DNA of 58,182 bases. Origin: Gammaproteobacteria bacterium. Lineage in GTDB: Bacteria; Pseudomonadota; Gammaproteobacteria; JAJDOJ01. A program made the translations under genes and the position numbers. Numbering within the stretch: the stretch's first letter is position 1; every line of letters starts with the position of its first letter. The DNA lies in NCBI GenBank assembly GCA_026984215.1, contig JALSSO010000053.1:1-58182 (forward strand), read 5' to 3'. A model generated the notes under the pieces. That model made no database searches, was not told the DNA's origin, and worked only from the letters and a program-made list of their open reading frames with translations. Positions 20,972-30,274 of the stretch are shown here, piece after piece.

Positions 20972-22200
20972 TGCGGGCGCTGCGGTTGCTCTGCGGTGCG
21001 CTCCCGCCACGGCGGGGGGTGCGGCTGGTGGCCGCCATGATGGTGGCGGGCATGCTCTCGGGCTGCTCCCTCTGGGAGCGTGTGACGGGCCTGTTCGGTA
21101 GCGAAAGCAACGTCAATCCCCCGTCGGAACTGCCCGAGATCAGCGAAACGCTGCGGCTGCGCGTGCTGTGGCGCCAGACCGTGGGCAAGGGGGTCGACGG
21201 GGACTACACCAAGCTTTCTCCCTTCGTTCTGGGGAAGACGGTGTATGCCGCTGGAGCGAAGGGGAAGGTGGCGGCGCTGGACGCGGGCTCCGGGGCGCGG
21301 CGCTGGGAGGTGGATCTGAAGGTTCTCGTCAACGCCGGAGTGAACGGTGGCGAAGACGTGGTGGCGGTGGGCACCAGCGAGGGCGAGGTGATCGCCCTGG
21401 ATCCGGAAACCGGCCGGGAACGCTGGCGACGCACATTGACCAGCGAGGTCATGGCCCTCTCGCCCGAGGTGGCCGAGACCCTGGTGGCGCGCACCAACGA
21501 CGGCTGGGTGTGGGCCATGGACGCGGTGAGCGGTGAGGCGCGTTGGAGCACCCGGCGTGCGCCGCCGGCGCTGTCGCTGCGTGGACAGAGCCGACCGGAA
21601 ATCGCCGCGGACCGCGTGGTCGTCGGGTTCGACGACGGCAAGCTGGCCGCGTTCTCCCTGGTCGAGGGCGTCAAGCTCTGGCAGGCCACGGTGGCCATCC
21701 CTGAGGGGCGTTCGGAGGTCGAGCGCCTGGTGGACGTGGACGGGCAGATCCGGGTTCGGGACGGCGTGGTCTACGCGGCGGCCTATCACGGACGGGTGGT
21801 GGCGCTGAACCTGGTCGATGGCCGCCCGTTCTGGGCCCGCGAGATCGGTTCCCACAACGGACTGGACGTGGACGGTTCATGGGTGTACGTGGCCGACGAT
21901 CAGGACCGGATCTGGGGTCTGGACCGCGATACCGGAGCTTCGCTCTGGCGGCAGGACGCACTCAAGTATCGCAGGCTCACCGCGCCCGCCGTGCTGGGCG
22001 AGTATGTCGTGGTGGGCGATTTCGAGGGCTGGCTGCACTGGATGGACGTGACCGACGGTCACTTCGTGGCGCGGGTGCAAATCGACGACGAAGGGCTGCT
22101 CAGTCCCCCGCGGGTCGTGGACAATCGCATCTACGTGCAAGGCAAGGGCGGGGTGGTCGCTGCGGTGGAACCGGTGGAAACCGGCGGGTCGGCGCAATGA
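20971..22200 (+). CDS. bamB: BamB, outer-membrane assembly lipoprotein
   Basis: Beta-propeller lipoprotein of the BAM complex that inserts outer-membrane proteins. The ATG at 20971 overlaps the yfgM stop (TGATG) and gives 409 residues with a lipoprotein signal ending MLSGC at Cys32; the signal has a rather long basic n-region. The mature part holds repeated PQQ-like blades ([55 protein letters not shown]). The order before der is conserved. Secure call. Confidence 0.95.
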   Translation: MRALRLLCGALPPRRGVRLVAAMMVAGMLSGCSLWERVTGLFGSESNVNPPSELPEISETLRLRVLWRQTVGKGVDGDYTKLSPFVLGKTVYAAGAKGKVAALDAGSGARRWEVDLKVLVNAGVNGGEDVVAVGTSEGEVIALDPETGRERWRRTLTSEVMALSPEVAETLVARTNDGWVWAMDAVSGEARWSTRRAPPALSLRGQSRPEIAADRVVVGFDDGKLAAFSLVEGVKLWQATVAIPEGRSEVERLVDVDGQIRVRDGVVYAAAYHGRVVALNLVDGRPFWAREIGSHNGLDVDGSWVYVADDQDRIWGLDRDTGASLWRQDALKYRRLTAPAVLGEYVVVGDFEGWLHWMDVTDGHFVARVQIDDEGLLSPPRVVDNRIYVQGKGGVVAAVEPVETGGSAQ

Positions 22201-22273
22201 AGGGCACGGTGTTGGCGGGCGTGGCGGATCCGCGCGTCGCACCCGCGTACGGTGGCATGACGAACCGCATTCC

Positions 22274-23683
22274 ATGACGCCGGTCATCGCGCTGGTGGGC
22301 CGCCCCAACGTCGGCAAATCCACCCTCTTCAATGTCCTCACCCGTAGTCGGGACGCGCTCGTGGCCGACTGGCCCGGCCTGACGCGGGACCGCAAATACG
22401 GCACCGGCCGGGTGGGTGAGCATCCCTATCTGGTGGTGGACACGGGCGGGCTCGGGCTGGAGCTCGAGGACTTGGACGAGCGCATGGCACGCCAAACGGC
22501 GCGCGCGCTCGCCGAGGCGGACGCCGTGGTGTTCCTGGTCGATGCCCGCGAGGGGCTCACGGCCCGGGACGAAGAGATCGCCCAGTGGCTGCGCGAGTCG
22601 GGCAAGCCCGTGATCGTCGCCGTCAACAAAACCGACGGGCTGGATCCCGACCAGGCGGTCGGTGAGTTCTATCGGCTGGGCGTCGAGCCGCTGGTGCCCA
22701 TCTCCGCCGCCCACGGCCGAGGTGTGCTGAAGCTCGTGGAGGCGGTGTGGGGGCGGCTCCCGGAGACCGTGCGCCGCACCGCGCCGGTCGCGCCGGCGGA
22801 CACGGAGGCCGGGATCCGGATCGCCTTTCTCGGTCGGCCGAACGTGGGCAAGTCCACGCTCATCAACCGGCTCCTCGGCGAGGAGCGCCTGGTCACTCTG
22901 GACCTGCCCGGAACCACCCGCGACACGGTGGAAGTCCCCTTCGAGCGCGAGGGGCGGCGTTTCGTGCTCATCGACACCGCCGGTGTGCGGCGCCGTGCGA
23001 AGGTCCGCGAGGCGGTGGAGAAATTCAGCGTCATCAAGAGCCTGCAGGCGGCCGAACGGGCCCATGTGGTGGTCATGGTGCTGGACGCCCGGGAGGGGGT
23101 CACGGAGCAGGACGCCTCGCTGCTCGGTCTGGTGCTCGAGATGGGGCGTGCGGTGGTGCTCGTGGTCAACAAGTGGGACGGACTGAGCCGGGAACAGAAG
23201 GCCCGCGTGCGTGCGGGGCTGGAACGTCGGCTGGGTTTTCTCGACTTCGTCGAGCGGATCGAGATTTCGGCCTTGCACGGGACCGGGGTGGGGCTCGTCC
23301 TGCCGGCCGTCGAGCGGGCCCATGCGGCGGCCCATCGACGGATCCCCACCCCAGAACTCAACCGCCTGCTGGAACAGGCGGTGGCCGCCCACCAACCGCC
23401 CATGTCCCGCGGCCGCCGCATCAAGCTGCGCTATGCACACCAAGTGGGCACGAACCCACCCACGATCGTGGTGCACGGCACGCAGGTCACGCGACTGCCG
23501 GCGTCCTACCGGCGTTACCTCGTCAACACCCTGCGCAACACTTACGGACTGCTCGGGACGCCCATCCGGTTGGAGTTCAAGGCCGGGGAAAACCCCTTCG
23601 CCGGGCGCCGCAACAAGCTCACGCCGCGCCAGCGGCGCAAGCGCGAGAGGCTCCTGCGGCACGTGAAAAAGAAGCGGCGGTAA
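22274..23683 (+). CDS. der: Der (EngA), ribosome-associated GTPase
   Basis: Double-GTPase needed for maturation of the 50S ribosomal subunit. The 469-residue protein has two tandem G domains, each with a P-loop GRPNVGKST (first near residue 8, second near residue 187), DTGG/DTAG switch II motifs and NKTD/NKWD G4 motifs, followed by a KH-like C-terminal domain and a Lys/Arg-rich tail ([16 protein letters not shown]). A 73-base gap separates it from bamB, with no obvious promoter. Confidence 0.97.
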   Translation: MTPVIALVGRPNVGKSTLFNVLTRSRDALVADWPGLTRDRKYGTGRVGEHPYLVVDTGGLGLELEDLDERMARQTARALAEADAVVFLVDAREGLTARDEEIAQWLRESGKPVIVAVNKTDGLDPDQAVGEFYRLGVEPLVPISAAHGRGVLKLVEAVWGRLPETVRRTAPVAPADTEAGIRIAFLGRPNVGKSTLINRLLGEERLVTLDLPGTTRDTVEVPFEREGRRFVLIDTAGVRRRAKVREAVEKFSVIKSLQAAERAHVVVMVLDAREGVTEQDASLLGLVLEMGRAVVLVVNKWDGLSREQKARVRAGLERRLGFLDFVERIEISALHGTGVGLVLPAVERAHAAAHRRIPTPELNRLLEQAVAAHQPPMSRGRRIKLRYAHQVGTNPPTIVVHGTQVTRLPASYRRYLVNTLRNTYGLLGTPIRLEFKAGENPFAGRRNKLTPRQRRKRERLLRHVKKKRR

Positions 23684-23700
23684 CGGCACCGGGTGCGGAG

Positions 23701-24381
23701 ATGGGCGGCGAGGACTGCGTCACGGTCTGGCTGATCGACCTGGCGGTGGCGCCTTGCGTCGTGCGGCGCTGCGCCGCCTGGCTGGATGCCGCGGAGCGCC
23801 GCCGCGCCGAACGCCGCAGCGGCGTGCCCGGCGCGTATCGACGTTTCGTCGTGGCCCACGGCGCCCTGCGCGACATTCTGGCCCAGGCCCTGGACTGGGA
23901 GCCGGCCGCGCTCGCCTTTGCCTACGAGCGCGGCGGGAAACCCCGTCTGCGTGGCGCGACGCTGCATTTCAACCTCAGCCACTCCCGCGATCTCGCCCTG
24001 CTCGCGGTGGGCTGCGCGGGGCCTTTGGGTGTGGACGTGGAATACCAACATCGCGGGCTCGAACCCGAAGCCCTGGCCCGCCAGGTCTTCTCGCGCGCCG
24101 AGCGGCGCGAGCTGGCGGCCGTCCCCGTCGGGCAAAGGGAGGAGGCGTTCTTCAATGGCTGGACACGCAAGGAGGCGTTGATCAAGGCCTGGGGCGGCAG
24201 CCTGTTCCGCGATGCGCGGCGTTTCAGCGTATCGCTGACCCCTGGGCGGCCCGCCCGGATCGCGCCTCCGCTCGACGCGCTCTGGCGGATCCATGACTTC
24301 GAGCCCCGGCCCGGCTACAAGGCCGCCCTGGCCACGCCCGTTGCGGTGCGGCGCTGGAGTCTGCGGCGCTGGACGCCCTGA
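23701..24381 (+). CDS. 4'-phosphopantetheinyl transferase (Sfp/Gsp type)
   Basis: Transfers 4'-phosphopantetheine from CoA to carrier proteins. The 226-residue length and motifs place it in the Sfp/Gsp class: LHFNLSHSRDLALLAVG, Mg-binding GPLGVDVEY (Asp112, Glu114) and NGWTRKEALIKAWG near residue 154 with the catalytic Glu and Lys. The start is the ATG 17 bases after the der stop. No polyketide or non-ribosomal peptide cluster is in view, so the carrier protein target is unknown. It converges on soeC with just three bases between stop codons. Confidence 0.92.
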   Translation: MGGEDCVTVWLIDLAVAPCVVRRCAAWLDAAERRRAERRSGVPGAYRRFVVAHGALRDILAQALDWEPAALAFAYERGGKPRLRGATLHFNLSHSRDLALLAVGCAGPLGVDVEYQHRGLEPEALARQVFSRAERRELAAVPVGQREEAFFNGWTRKEALIKAWGGSLFRDARRFSVSLTPGRPARIAPPLDALWRIHDFEPRPGYKAALATPVAVRRWSLRRWTP

Positions 24382-24384
24382 GCC

Positions 24385-25365
24385 TCAGGCCACTTGCTGA
24401 TAGTAGAGGTTCTGCGGGTGCCGCGCGTCGGCGAAGAAATACCAGCGCTCGGCGACCAGCCCGGCGTATTGCACCGCGAAGGCGGCAGCCGGGATCCAGA
24501 CCGAGGAAAGCACGTAGGCCGTGGCCAGCAGGGCCACCGGGATTGCGAAAACTGCGAGCAGAAAAAACCACCGTACCGCCGCTATGGTCCGGGGCGAGGC
24601 GCCATGGAAGAATTCGCGATTGTTGAAGGTACGGCCCATGGCACCCTGGGTGATCTGCCGGATGCGCGGATGGCGCACGCCGATGGCCGATTGCAGGGTG
24701 GACTTGGGCGCCAGGCGCGCGTTGCGGTAGAGCGAGGCCAGCCGGGTCACCGCCCCAGCCACCGTGAGAATCACCGCCCAAGTGCCGTAGAAGCGGGTCG
24801 GTCCGCTGCCCACCCAGGCCGAGAAGGCCGCCGCCAGGGTGAAACCCGAGGCGCCGCCCAGCAGGATGAAGTTGAACACGGTCAGGGGGCTGGCCCATTC
24901 GCGCAGGAAGCGAATGGAGGCGTAGATCATCCCGGTGGCCACGAACAACGCGAAGACCGCCACCGTGGCCAGCGCACCCACCAGGAGTGAGGCATCCACC
25001 GGCAGCGCCCCGCGAATCACGAACAGCGGCCGCGTCCATCCGAGCCCGTGGATCAGGCCATAGGCCGCCACCAGCATCACGACCAAGGGCAGCAGGATCA
25101 CCTCCCGCGACAGCCACGAGGTGCGCCAGCGCGCCGCCGATCGCCAGGCCCGTTCCGGCCGGCCCAGGTGGAAGAACGAGGCGAACAACCCGAGCACCAG
25201 GAAGCCTACGGCCACCGCGCTGCCCAGGGCGAAAAAGCGCTGGTGGTCCGGCATGGGCAGGAGCCGGGCCAGGGCGTAGAGCTGGCTCGTATAGATGGCC
25301 AGGAACAGGCCCTGGCCGACGCCGATCAGGGTGGTGAGCAGGATGACGGAGAAGGCGGGATGCAT
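24385..25365 (-). CDS. soeC: DmsC-type membrane anchor subunit, probably SoeC
   Basis: Polytopic inner-membrane protein of 326 residues (about eight hydrophobic segments) of the DmsC/anchor family, which passes electrons between an iron-sulfur subunit and the quinone pool. Visible signatures are SFFHLGRPERAWRS after the second helix and WASPLTVFNFILLGGASGF later. It is the third gene of a molybdopterin oxidoreductase operon whose other subunits match the sulfite-oxidising SoeAB of Allochromatium. The anchor alone cannot prove substrate; the name depends on the operon. Confidence 0.78.
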   Translation of the reverse strand: MHPAFSVILLTTLIGVGQGLFLAIYTSQLYALARLLPMPDHQRFFALGSAVAVGFLVLGLFASFFHLGRPERAWRSAARWRTSWLSREVILLPLVVMLVAAYGLIHGLGWTRPLFVIRGALPVDASLLVGALATVAVFALFVATGMIYASIRFLREWASPLTVFNFILLGGASGFTLAAAFSAWVGSGPTRFYGTWAVILTVAGAVTRLASLYRNARLAPKSTLQSAIGVRHPRIRQITQGAMGRTFNNREFFHGASPRTIAAVRWFFLLAVFAIPVALLATAYVLSSVWIPAAAFAVQYAGLVAERWYFFADARHPQNLYYQQVA

Positions 25366-25398
25366 GGTGATTTCGGACTCCCGGGATGCTAGGCCTGG

Positions 25399-26130
25399 TC
25401 ACCAACTCGTGGTCTCGTCCAGGGTGGGCTGGTCTTTGGGCGGTTTGGGCGGTACGCCCTCCTTCTTGAGCGGGTTGTCGGCCCGGATGAGCTCGTCGGG
25501 GCGGATGCGCAGCTCCGTGCGCCGTCGCGGCAGGTAGTGGTTGGCCGGCTTGGTGCCCCATTCGGGCATGAGCGCGTAGCCGCCCTGCTCGCGGATGGCC
25601 ACCGAGACCTCCGAGTCGGGATCGTGCACGTCCCCGAACAGACGCGCGTTGGTCGGGCAGGCGAGCACACAGGCGGGCCGACGCTCGGCCTCGGGCAGGG
25701 ACTCGTCGTAGATGCGGTCCACGCACAAGGTGCACTTCTTCATCACCTTCTGGTGCTCGTCCAGCTCGCGGGCCCCGTAGGGACAGGCCCAGGAGCAGTA
25801 TTTGCAGCCGATGCATTTGTCGTAGTCCACCAGGACGATGCCGTCCTCCTCGCGCTTGTAGGAGGCGCCGGTGGGGCACACGGGCACGCAGGGTGGTTCC
25901 TCGCAGTGCAGGCAGCTCTTCGGGAAATGCACCACCATGGTGTTGGGATACTCGCCCACCTCGAAGGTCTGCACGCGGTTGAAAAAGGTGCCGTGGGGAT
26001 CCGGCCCGTAGGGGTTGAAGTCGGCGAGGGGTCCCGCCCAGCCGGAGGTGTTCCATTCCTTGCAGGAGGTCACGCAGGCATGGCAGCCCACGCAGACATT
26101 CAGGTCGATGACGAGTGCAAGCTGGGTCAT
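25399..26130 (-). CDS. soeB: Iron-sulfur subunit with four [4Fe-4S] motifs, probably SoeB
   Basis: Electron-transfer subunit of 243 residues. Sixteen cluster Cys in four groups are visible: C13-VG-C16-HA-C19-VTS-C23, then CLHCEEPPCVPVCP, CIGCKYCSWACP and KCTLC...CVLACP. This is the DmsB/PsrB/SoeB family. ATG at 26130 was chosen because MTQLALVIDLNVCVGC is the family start; an earlier in-frame ATG (26187) adds unrelated residues. It passes electrons from the molybdopterin subunit to the DmsC-type anchor encoded 33 bases downstream. No Tat signal or membrane segment, so it acts on the cytoplasmic side. Confidence 0.85.
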   Translation of the reverse strand: MTQLALVIDLNVCVGCHACVTSCKEWNTSGWAGPLADFNPYGPDPHGTFFNRVQTFEVGEYPNTMVVHFPKSCLHCEEPPCVPVCPTGASYKREEDGIVLVDYDKCIGCKYCSWACPYGARELDEHQKVMKKCTLCVDRIYDESLPEAERRPACVLACPTNARLFGDVHDPDSEVSVAIREQGGYALMPEWGTKPANHYLPRRRTELRIRPDELIRADNPLKKEGVPPKPPKDQPTLDETTSW

Positions 26131-26251
26131 GGCATGGGCTCTCGTTCGTTCGGCGCCAAGGCGCGGCGATGTGGAAGAGAAGGACATGGCGTCGGTGAGG
26201 ACATGTCGTCTCCAAAGGCGTGTTTTTCGGGGTCGCCTCGCGGCACGGCCC

Positions 26252-29146
26252 TCAACGGCCCTTGAGCCCCGCCACGAAGGCCAGCCACCGGCGCGGCGCC
26301 TTGTCCATGCCGGGCAGGCGCTTCATGGGCGGGAACTGCGGTTCGGTGGCCCGGGGCTCGCCCTCGGCCGCCTTGTAGACGCGCACGCGCACGTCGTACC
26401 AGCCGGCCTGGCCGGTCACCGGGTCGGAGTTGGACGCACGCAGTCCGTTGGGGTCCTCGGGCAGCTCCTCGGTGATGAGGTGGTTGAGGAGGAAACCCTT
26501 CTGTGACTCGTTGGCCTTGGGGTGCAACGCCCAGGCCCCGGCCCCCTTGCCGATGGCATTCCAGGTCCAGACCGTGCCGGGCTCCACGGCCTCGGTGAAC
26601 CGGGCCATGCAACGTACTTTGCCCCAGGGCGATTCCACCCAGACCCAGTCGCCGTCGTCGAAAGCGCCGGCCCTGCCCACGCTCGGATGCATGAACAGGT
26701 GGTTGTGGGTGTGGATCTGGCGCAGCCAGGCGTTCTGGCTGTCCCAGGAGTGGTACATGGGCATGGGTCGCTGGGTGACGGCGCGCAGGGGATAGCGCTT
26801 GGGGTCGGTGTAGAGGCTCTCCAGGGGCTCGTGCCAGAAGGGAAGGGGATCGAAGAAGTATTCGACCCGTTCGCGCAGGGCCTCGGGCGGCTTGCGGGTG
26901 ATGCCCTTGCCTTGGGCGGCGAGCCGGAACTTCTGCAGGATCTCGGAATAGATGTGGCAGTTGATGGGCTCGGCATAGCGGGTCAGTCCGTTGGCCCGCG
27001 CCCAGGTGAGATAGCCCTTGTTCCAGTTGCGCATGTACTGAAAGGAGCGAGGCAGTGCATAGTGGAAAAAGCCGCCGTTCTGTTCATACCTCTCCCACTG
27101 GCGGGGGTTGGGCTCGCCCACCATGAAACGGTCGCCGTTCTTGCCTCGCCAACCGGCCAGGAAACCGATGCCCGAACCCGGGGCGGTCTCGTAGCGCACG
27201 ACGAAGTCGGGATAGTCTTTGTATTTGCGGCTGCCGTCCTCGTTGACGAAGGCGGGCAGTCCCAGGCGCGCGCCCAGCTCGATGAGCACCTCCTGGAAAG
27301 GCTTGCACTCGCCTTTGGGCGGCAGCACGGGGATGCGCACCGAATCCACCGGCCCGTCGTACTCGGAGATGGGCCGGTCGAGCATGGACATGACGTCGTG
27401 GCGCTCGAGATAGGTGGTGTCGGGCAGCACCAGGTCGGCGAAGGCCACCGTCTCGGACTCGAAGGCGTCGGCCACCACCACAAAGGGAATCTTGTAGCGG
27501 CCGTTCTCGTCCTTGTCGGTGAGCATGCGCCGCACCTCGGTGGTGTTCATGGACGAGTTCCAGGCCATGTTGGCCATGAACAGCATCAGGGTGTCGATGG
27601 GATAGGGGTCGCCCTTCCAGGCATTGGTGATGACGTTGTGCATGAGGCCGTGCACGGCCAGGGGGTATTCCCAGGAAAAGGCCTTGTCGATACGCACCGG
27701 GCGGCCTTGTTCGTCCACGAACAGGTCGTCGGGATCGGCCGGCCAGCCGAGCGGCATGCCACCCAGCACCTCGCCCGGACGCACGTCGCCGGGGCCTTTG
27801 GGCGGCTTGGCGCAGGGTGGGATGGGGCGCGGGAACGGCGCCTTGTGGCGGAAGCCGCCGGGGGTGTCGATGGTGCCCAGCAGGGTCATGAGGATGCCCA
27901 GCGCCCGGATGGTGTGAAAACCGTTGGAATGGGCCGCGAGCCCGCGCATGGCATGGAAGGCCACCGGCGAGCCCACCACCGATTCGTGGTCGTGGTCCCA
28001 GACGTCGGTCCAAGGGATGGGCAGCTCGATCTTCTGGTCGCGTGCGGTGACTCCCATCTCGTAGGCCAGGCGGCGGATAGTGGCCGCCGGCACCCCGGTG
28101 ACGCCCTCGGCCCATTGCGGGGTGTAGGGCTCGACCCGCTCCATGAGGAGCTGGAAGGCGGTCTTGACCGGGGTGCCGTCGGGCAGGCGAAACGCGCCCA
28201 GCAGGCGCGGGTCCACGCCGGGGGTGTGCGTGGACACGGGTCGATCCACGGCCGGATCCCACCAGAGCTTGTTCTGCGGGTCGAAACAGCCCTCCTCGGG
28301 CGGCACCTCGAAGCGCACGAACATCCCGAACTCGTCGCTGTCCGGATCCTGGTTCACCAGCTCGGGGGCATTGGTGTAGCGGATCAGGAACTCGCGGTCG
28401 TACAGCCCGGTGTGGATCAGCTCATGGATCACCGCCAGCAGGAAGGCCCCGTCGGTTCCCGGTCGGATGGGCACCCACTCATCGGCGATGGCCGCATAGC
28501 CCGTGCGCACCGGGTTGATGGCCACGAACCGGCCGCCGTCGCGCTTGAAGCGCGAGATGGCGATCTTGAGCGGGTTGGAGTGGTGGTCCTCCGCGGTGCC
28601 GATCATGAAAAACAGCTTGGCGCGGTCCAGATCCGGCCCGCCGAACTCCCAGAACGAGCCCCCGATGGTGTAGATGAGCCCGGCGGCCATGTTCACCGAG
28701 CAGAAGCCGCCGTGGGCGGCGTAGTTGGGCGTGCCGAATTGCTTGGCGAACAGCCCGGTGAGGGCCTGCATCTGGTCGCGCCCGGTGAACAGAGCGAAGC
28801 GACGTGGGTCCTCGGCGCGGATGCGCCCCAGCCGTTCGGCGAGCAGGTCGAAGGCCTCCTCCCAGGAGATGGCCTCGAACCGGCCCTCGCCGCGTTCGGC
28901 GCCCGGTTTGCGCTTGAGCGGCCGGGTGAGCCGCGCGGGCGAATACTGTTTCATGATCCCTGAGGCCCCCTTGGCGCAGATCACCCCCTGGTTCAGGGGA
29001 TGGTCGGGGTTGCCCTCGATATAGCGCACCACCCCGTCGCGCAGGGTCACGCGGATCCCGCAACGACAGGCACACATGTAGCAAGTGGTGTGTTTGACCT
29101 CGGTGTGTCCGCGGGCCTTGTCGGAAATCTCGGTGGGGTCTTGCAT
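26252..29146 (-). CDS. soeA: Molybdopterin oxidoreductase, probably SoeA sulfite-oxidising subunit
   Basis: Catalytic subunit of a complex iron-sulfur molybdoenzyme; in purple sulfur bacteria SoeABC oxidises sulfite to sulfate in the cytoplasm. The 964-residue product starts without a twin-arginine signal. Its N-terminal [4Fe-4S] motif is C22-x2-C25-x3-C29 plus Cys in GVICAKG, followed by PLKRKPGAERGEGRF, and the molybdopterin-binding domains (GSFWEFGGPDLDRAKLFFMI; HAMRGLAAHSNG; DTTYLERHDVMSM) and a C-terminal MopB dinucleotide-binding domain. Length and lack of Tat signal fit SoeA; periplasmic Psr/Phs and DMSO reductases normally carry one. The gap 26131-26251 to soeB holds nothing notable. 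Substrate is inference. Confidence 0.82.
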   Translation of the reverse strand: MQDPTEISDKARGHTEVKHTTCYMCACRCGIRVTLRDGVVRYIEGNPDHPLNQGVICAKGASGIMKQYSPARLTRPLKRKPGAERGEGRFEAISWEEAFDLLAERLGRIRAEDPRRFALFTGRDQMQALTGLFAKQFGTPNYAAHGGFCSVNMAAGLIYTIGGSFWEFGGPDLDRAKLFFMIGTAEDHHSNPLKIAISRFKRDGGRFVAINPVRTGYAAIADEWVPIRPGTDGAFLLAVIHELIHTGLYDREFLIRYTNAPELVNQDPDSDEFGMFVRFEVPPEEGCFDPQNKLWWDPAVDRPVSTHTPGVDPRLLGAFRLPDGTPVKTAFQLLMERVEPYTPQWAEGVTGVPAATIRRLAYEMGVTARDQKIELPIPWTDVWDHDHESVVGSPVAFHAMRGLAAHSNGFHTIRALGILMTLLGTIDTPGGFRHKAPFPRPIPPCAKPPKGPGDVRPGEVLGGMPLGWPADPDDLFVDEQGRPVRIDKAFSWEYPLAVHGLMHNVITNAWKGDPYPIDTLMLFMANMAWNSSMNTTEVRRMLTDKDENGRYKIPFVVVADAFESETVAFADLVLPDTTYLERHDVMSMLDRPISEYDGPVDSVRIPVLPPKGECKPFQEVLIELGARLGLPAFVNEDGSRKYKDYPDFVVRYETAPGSGIGFLAGWRGKNGDRFMVGEPNPRQWERYEQNGGFFHYALPRSFQYMRNWNKGYLTWARANGLTRYAEPINCHIYSEILQKFRLAAQGKGITRKPPEALRERVEYFFDPLPFWHEPLESLYTDPKRYPLRAVTQRPMPMYHSWDSQNAWLRQIHTHNHLFMHPSVGRAGAFDDGDWVWVESPWGKVRCMARFTEAVEPGTVWTWNAIGKGAGAWALHPKANESQKGFLLNHLITEELPEDPNGLRASNSDPVTGQAGWYDVRVRVYKAAEGEPRATEPQFPPMKRLPGMDKAPRRWLAFVAGLKGR

Positions 29147-29491
29147 GGCCGCTCGCGTGGCGCTGACGATCAGCAAAGGCTAATGTTGTCCGTTCGGCGA
29201 CGCCATTCCCCGCGGGGGATACGCGGGCCTCCGCACCGGGTCCCATCGTTGCCGCGATCCGCAGGTCGCCGGATTCCTTCCGTCCGTCGGGGTCCCGGCG
29301 CCCGTGCGCCGAATGCCTTGCCGGCGCGATGGGCTTGTGCTTCAAGCACATAGCCCCCGTGCAGGGCCGGTGGCGGGGTCCCATGCCGCAAACCGGCCCG
29401 GCCGGCGCGCTAAAGCCCCCATGCCGATGTCCGATAACCGAGACAGCCACGATCATCGGCCTTTCTCATTTGCGCGGAGGGGGAAACAGAG
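29147..29491. other. Intergenic region between divergent soeA and motA
   Basis: 345 bases with no plausible gene. The right end holds the sigma-28 promoter of motA (listed separately). No convincing sigma-70 or sigma-54 promoter for soeA was found near its start; the minus strand there offers only a weak AT-rich CATTAG. The middle is GC-rich and unstructured apart from short palindromes such as ccccgcgggg (about 29207-29216). Confidence 0.6.
29411..29437 (+). promoter_or_regulatory. Sigma-28 (FliA) promoter of motAB
   Basis: TAAAGCCC (29411-29418), 11 bases, TCCGATAA (29430-29437): fits TAAAGTTT-N11-GCCGATAA with the exact spacing and one mismatch in the -10. It lies about 55 bases before the motA start, which follows a GGAGGGGGAAA ribosome site. 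Confidence 0.85.
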
Positions 29492-30256
29492 ATGGATCTT
29501 GCCACCCTGCTTGGACTGATCGGCGCCTTGGGGGCCATCGTCGTCTCCATTGTGATGGGGGGAAGCGCCGCGGTCTTCGTGAACGTCCCCGGGCTCATCA
29601 TCGTGGTGGGCGGCAGCCTCGCCGTCACCCTCATGAAGTTTCCCCTCTCTCACACCCTGGGCGCTTTCAAGGTGGCCGCCAAGGCATTCATCTACAAATC
29701 GGAGAAGCCCGACGAGTTGATCGCGCAGAGCATCGAACTGGCCAATATCGCGCGCAAGGAAGGCATCCTCGGCCTGGAGCAGGTAGAGATCAGGAACGCG
29801 TTCCTCAAAAAAGGGGTCCAGCTGGTCGTCGACGGTCATCCGCCGGAACTCGTGCAGCGCATGCTCACCAAGGACATCAATCTGTCCATCGAGCGCAACG
29901 AGGAGGGGCTGAGCATCTTCAAGGCCATCGGCGACGCCGCACCCGCCATGGGCATGATCGGCACGCTCATCGGCCTGGTGCAGATGATGGCCAACATGGA
30001 CGATCCGAAGGCCATCGGTCCGGCCATGGCCGTGGCGTTGCTGACCACTTTGTACGGCGCCGTGATCGCCAACGCCCTCGCATTGCCCATCGCCGACAAG
30101 CTGGCCCATCGCAGTCGCGAGGAGAGCATCAACAAGTCGCTGATTCTCGAGAGTATCCGCGCGATCCAGGACGGGTTGAACCCGCGTGTGATGGAAGAGC
30201 TGCTCAAGAGTTATCTGCCGGACGCCGAGCGTGCGGCGCCCGCGGAGGCGGCCTGA
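29492..30256 (+). CDS. motA: MotA/PomA, flagellar stator subunit
   Basis: Inner-membrane stator protein forming the ion channel that turns the flagellum. The 254-residue protein has four membrane helices: one at the start (LLGLIGALGAIVVSIVMGG), one at PGLIIVVGGSLAVTLM, and two after the cytoplasmic loop, including PAMGMIGTLIGLVQMM near residue 150 and TLYGAVIANALALPIADKL near residue 185. The length and start resemble the PomA branch (sodium-driven in Vibrio) more than E. coli MotA (295 residues), but ion choice cannot be read with certainty. First gene of motA-motB-PilZ(-SPOR), under a sigma-28 promoter. Confidence 0.93.
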   Translation: MDLATLLGLIGALGAIVVSIVMGGSAAVFVNVPGLIIVVGGSLAVTLMKFPLSHTLGAFKVAAKAFIYKSEKPDELIAQSIELANIARKEGILGLEQVEIRNAFLKKGVQLVVDGHPPELVQRMLTKDINLSIERNEEGLSIFKAIGDAAPAMGMIGTLIGLVQMMANMDDPKAIGPAMAVALLTTLYGAVIANALALPIADKLAHRSREESINKSLILESIRAIQDGLNPRVMEELLKSYLPDAERAAPAEAA

Positions 30257-30274
30257 AGCCGGGGGAGAGGCAAC

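Noticed and set aside
26522-28963. 813-codon open frame on the plus strand opposite soeA
   Set aside because: His/Gln/Gly-rich low-complexity translation, no motif; antisense shadow of the molybdopterin gene.
26252-29146. Naming the molybdoenzyme a polysulfide, thiosulfate or DMSO reductase
   Set aside because: Those are normally Tat-exported; no Tat signal is seen, and the length and operon order fit SoeABC better. Not excluded without phylogeny.
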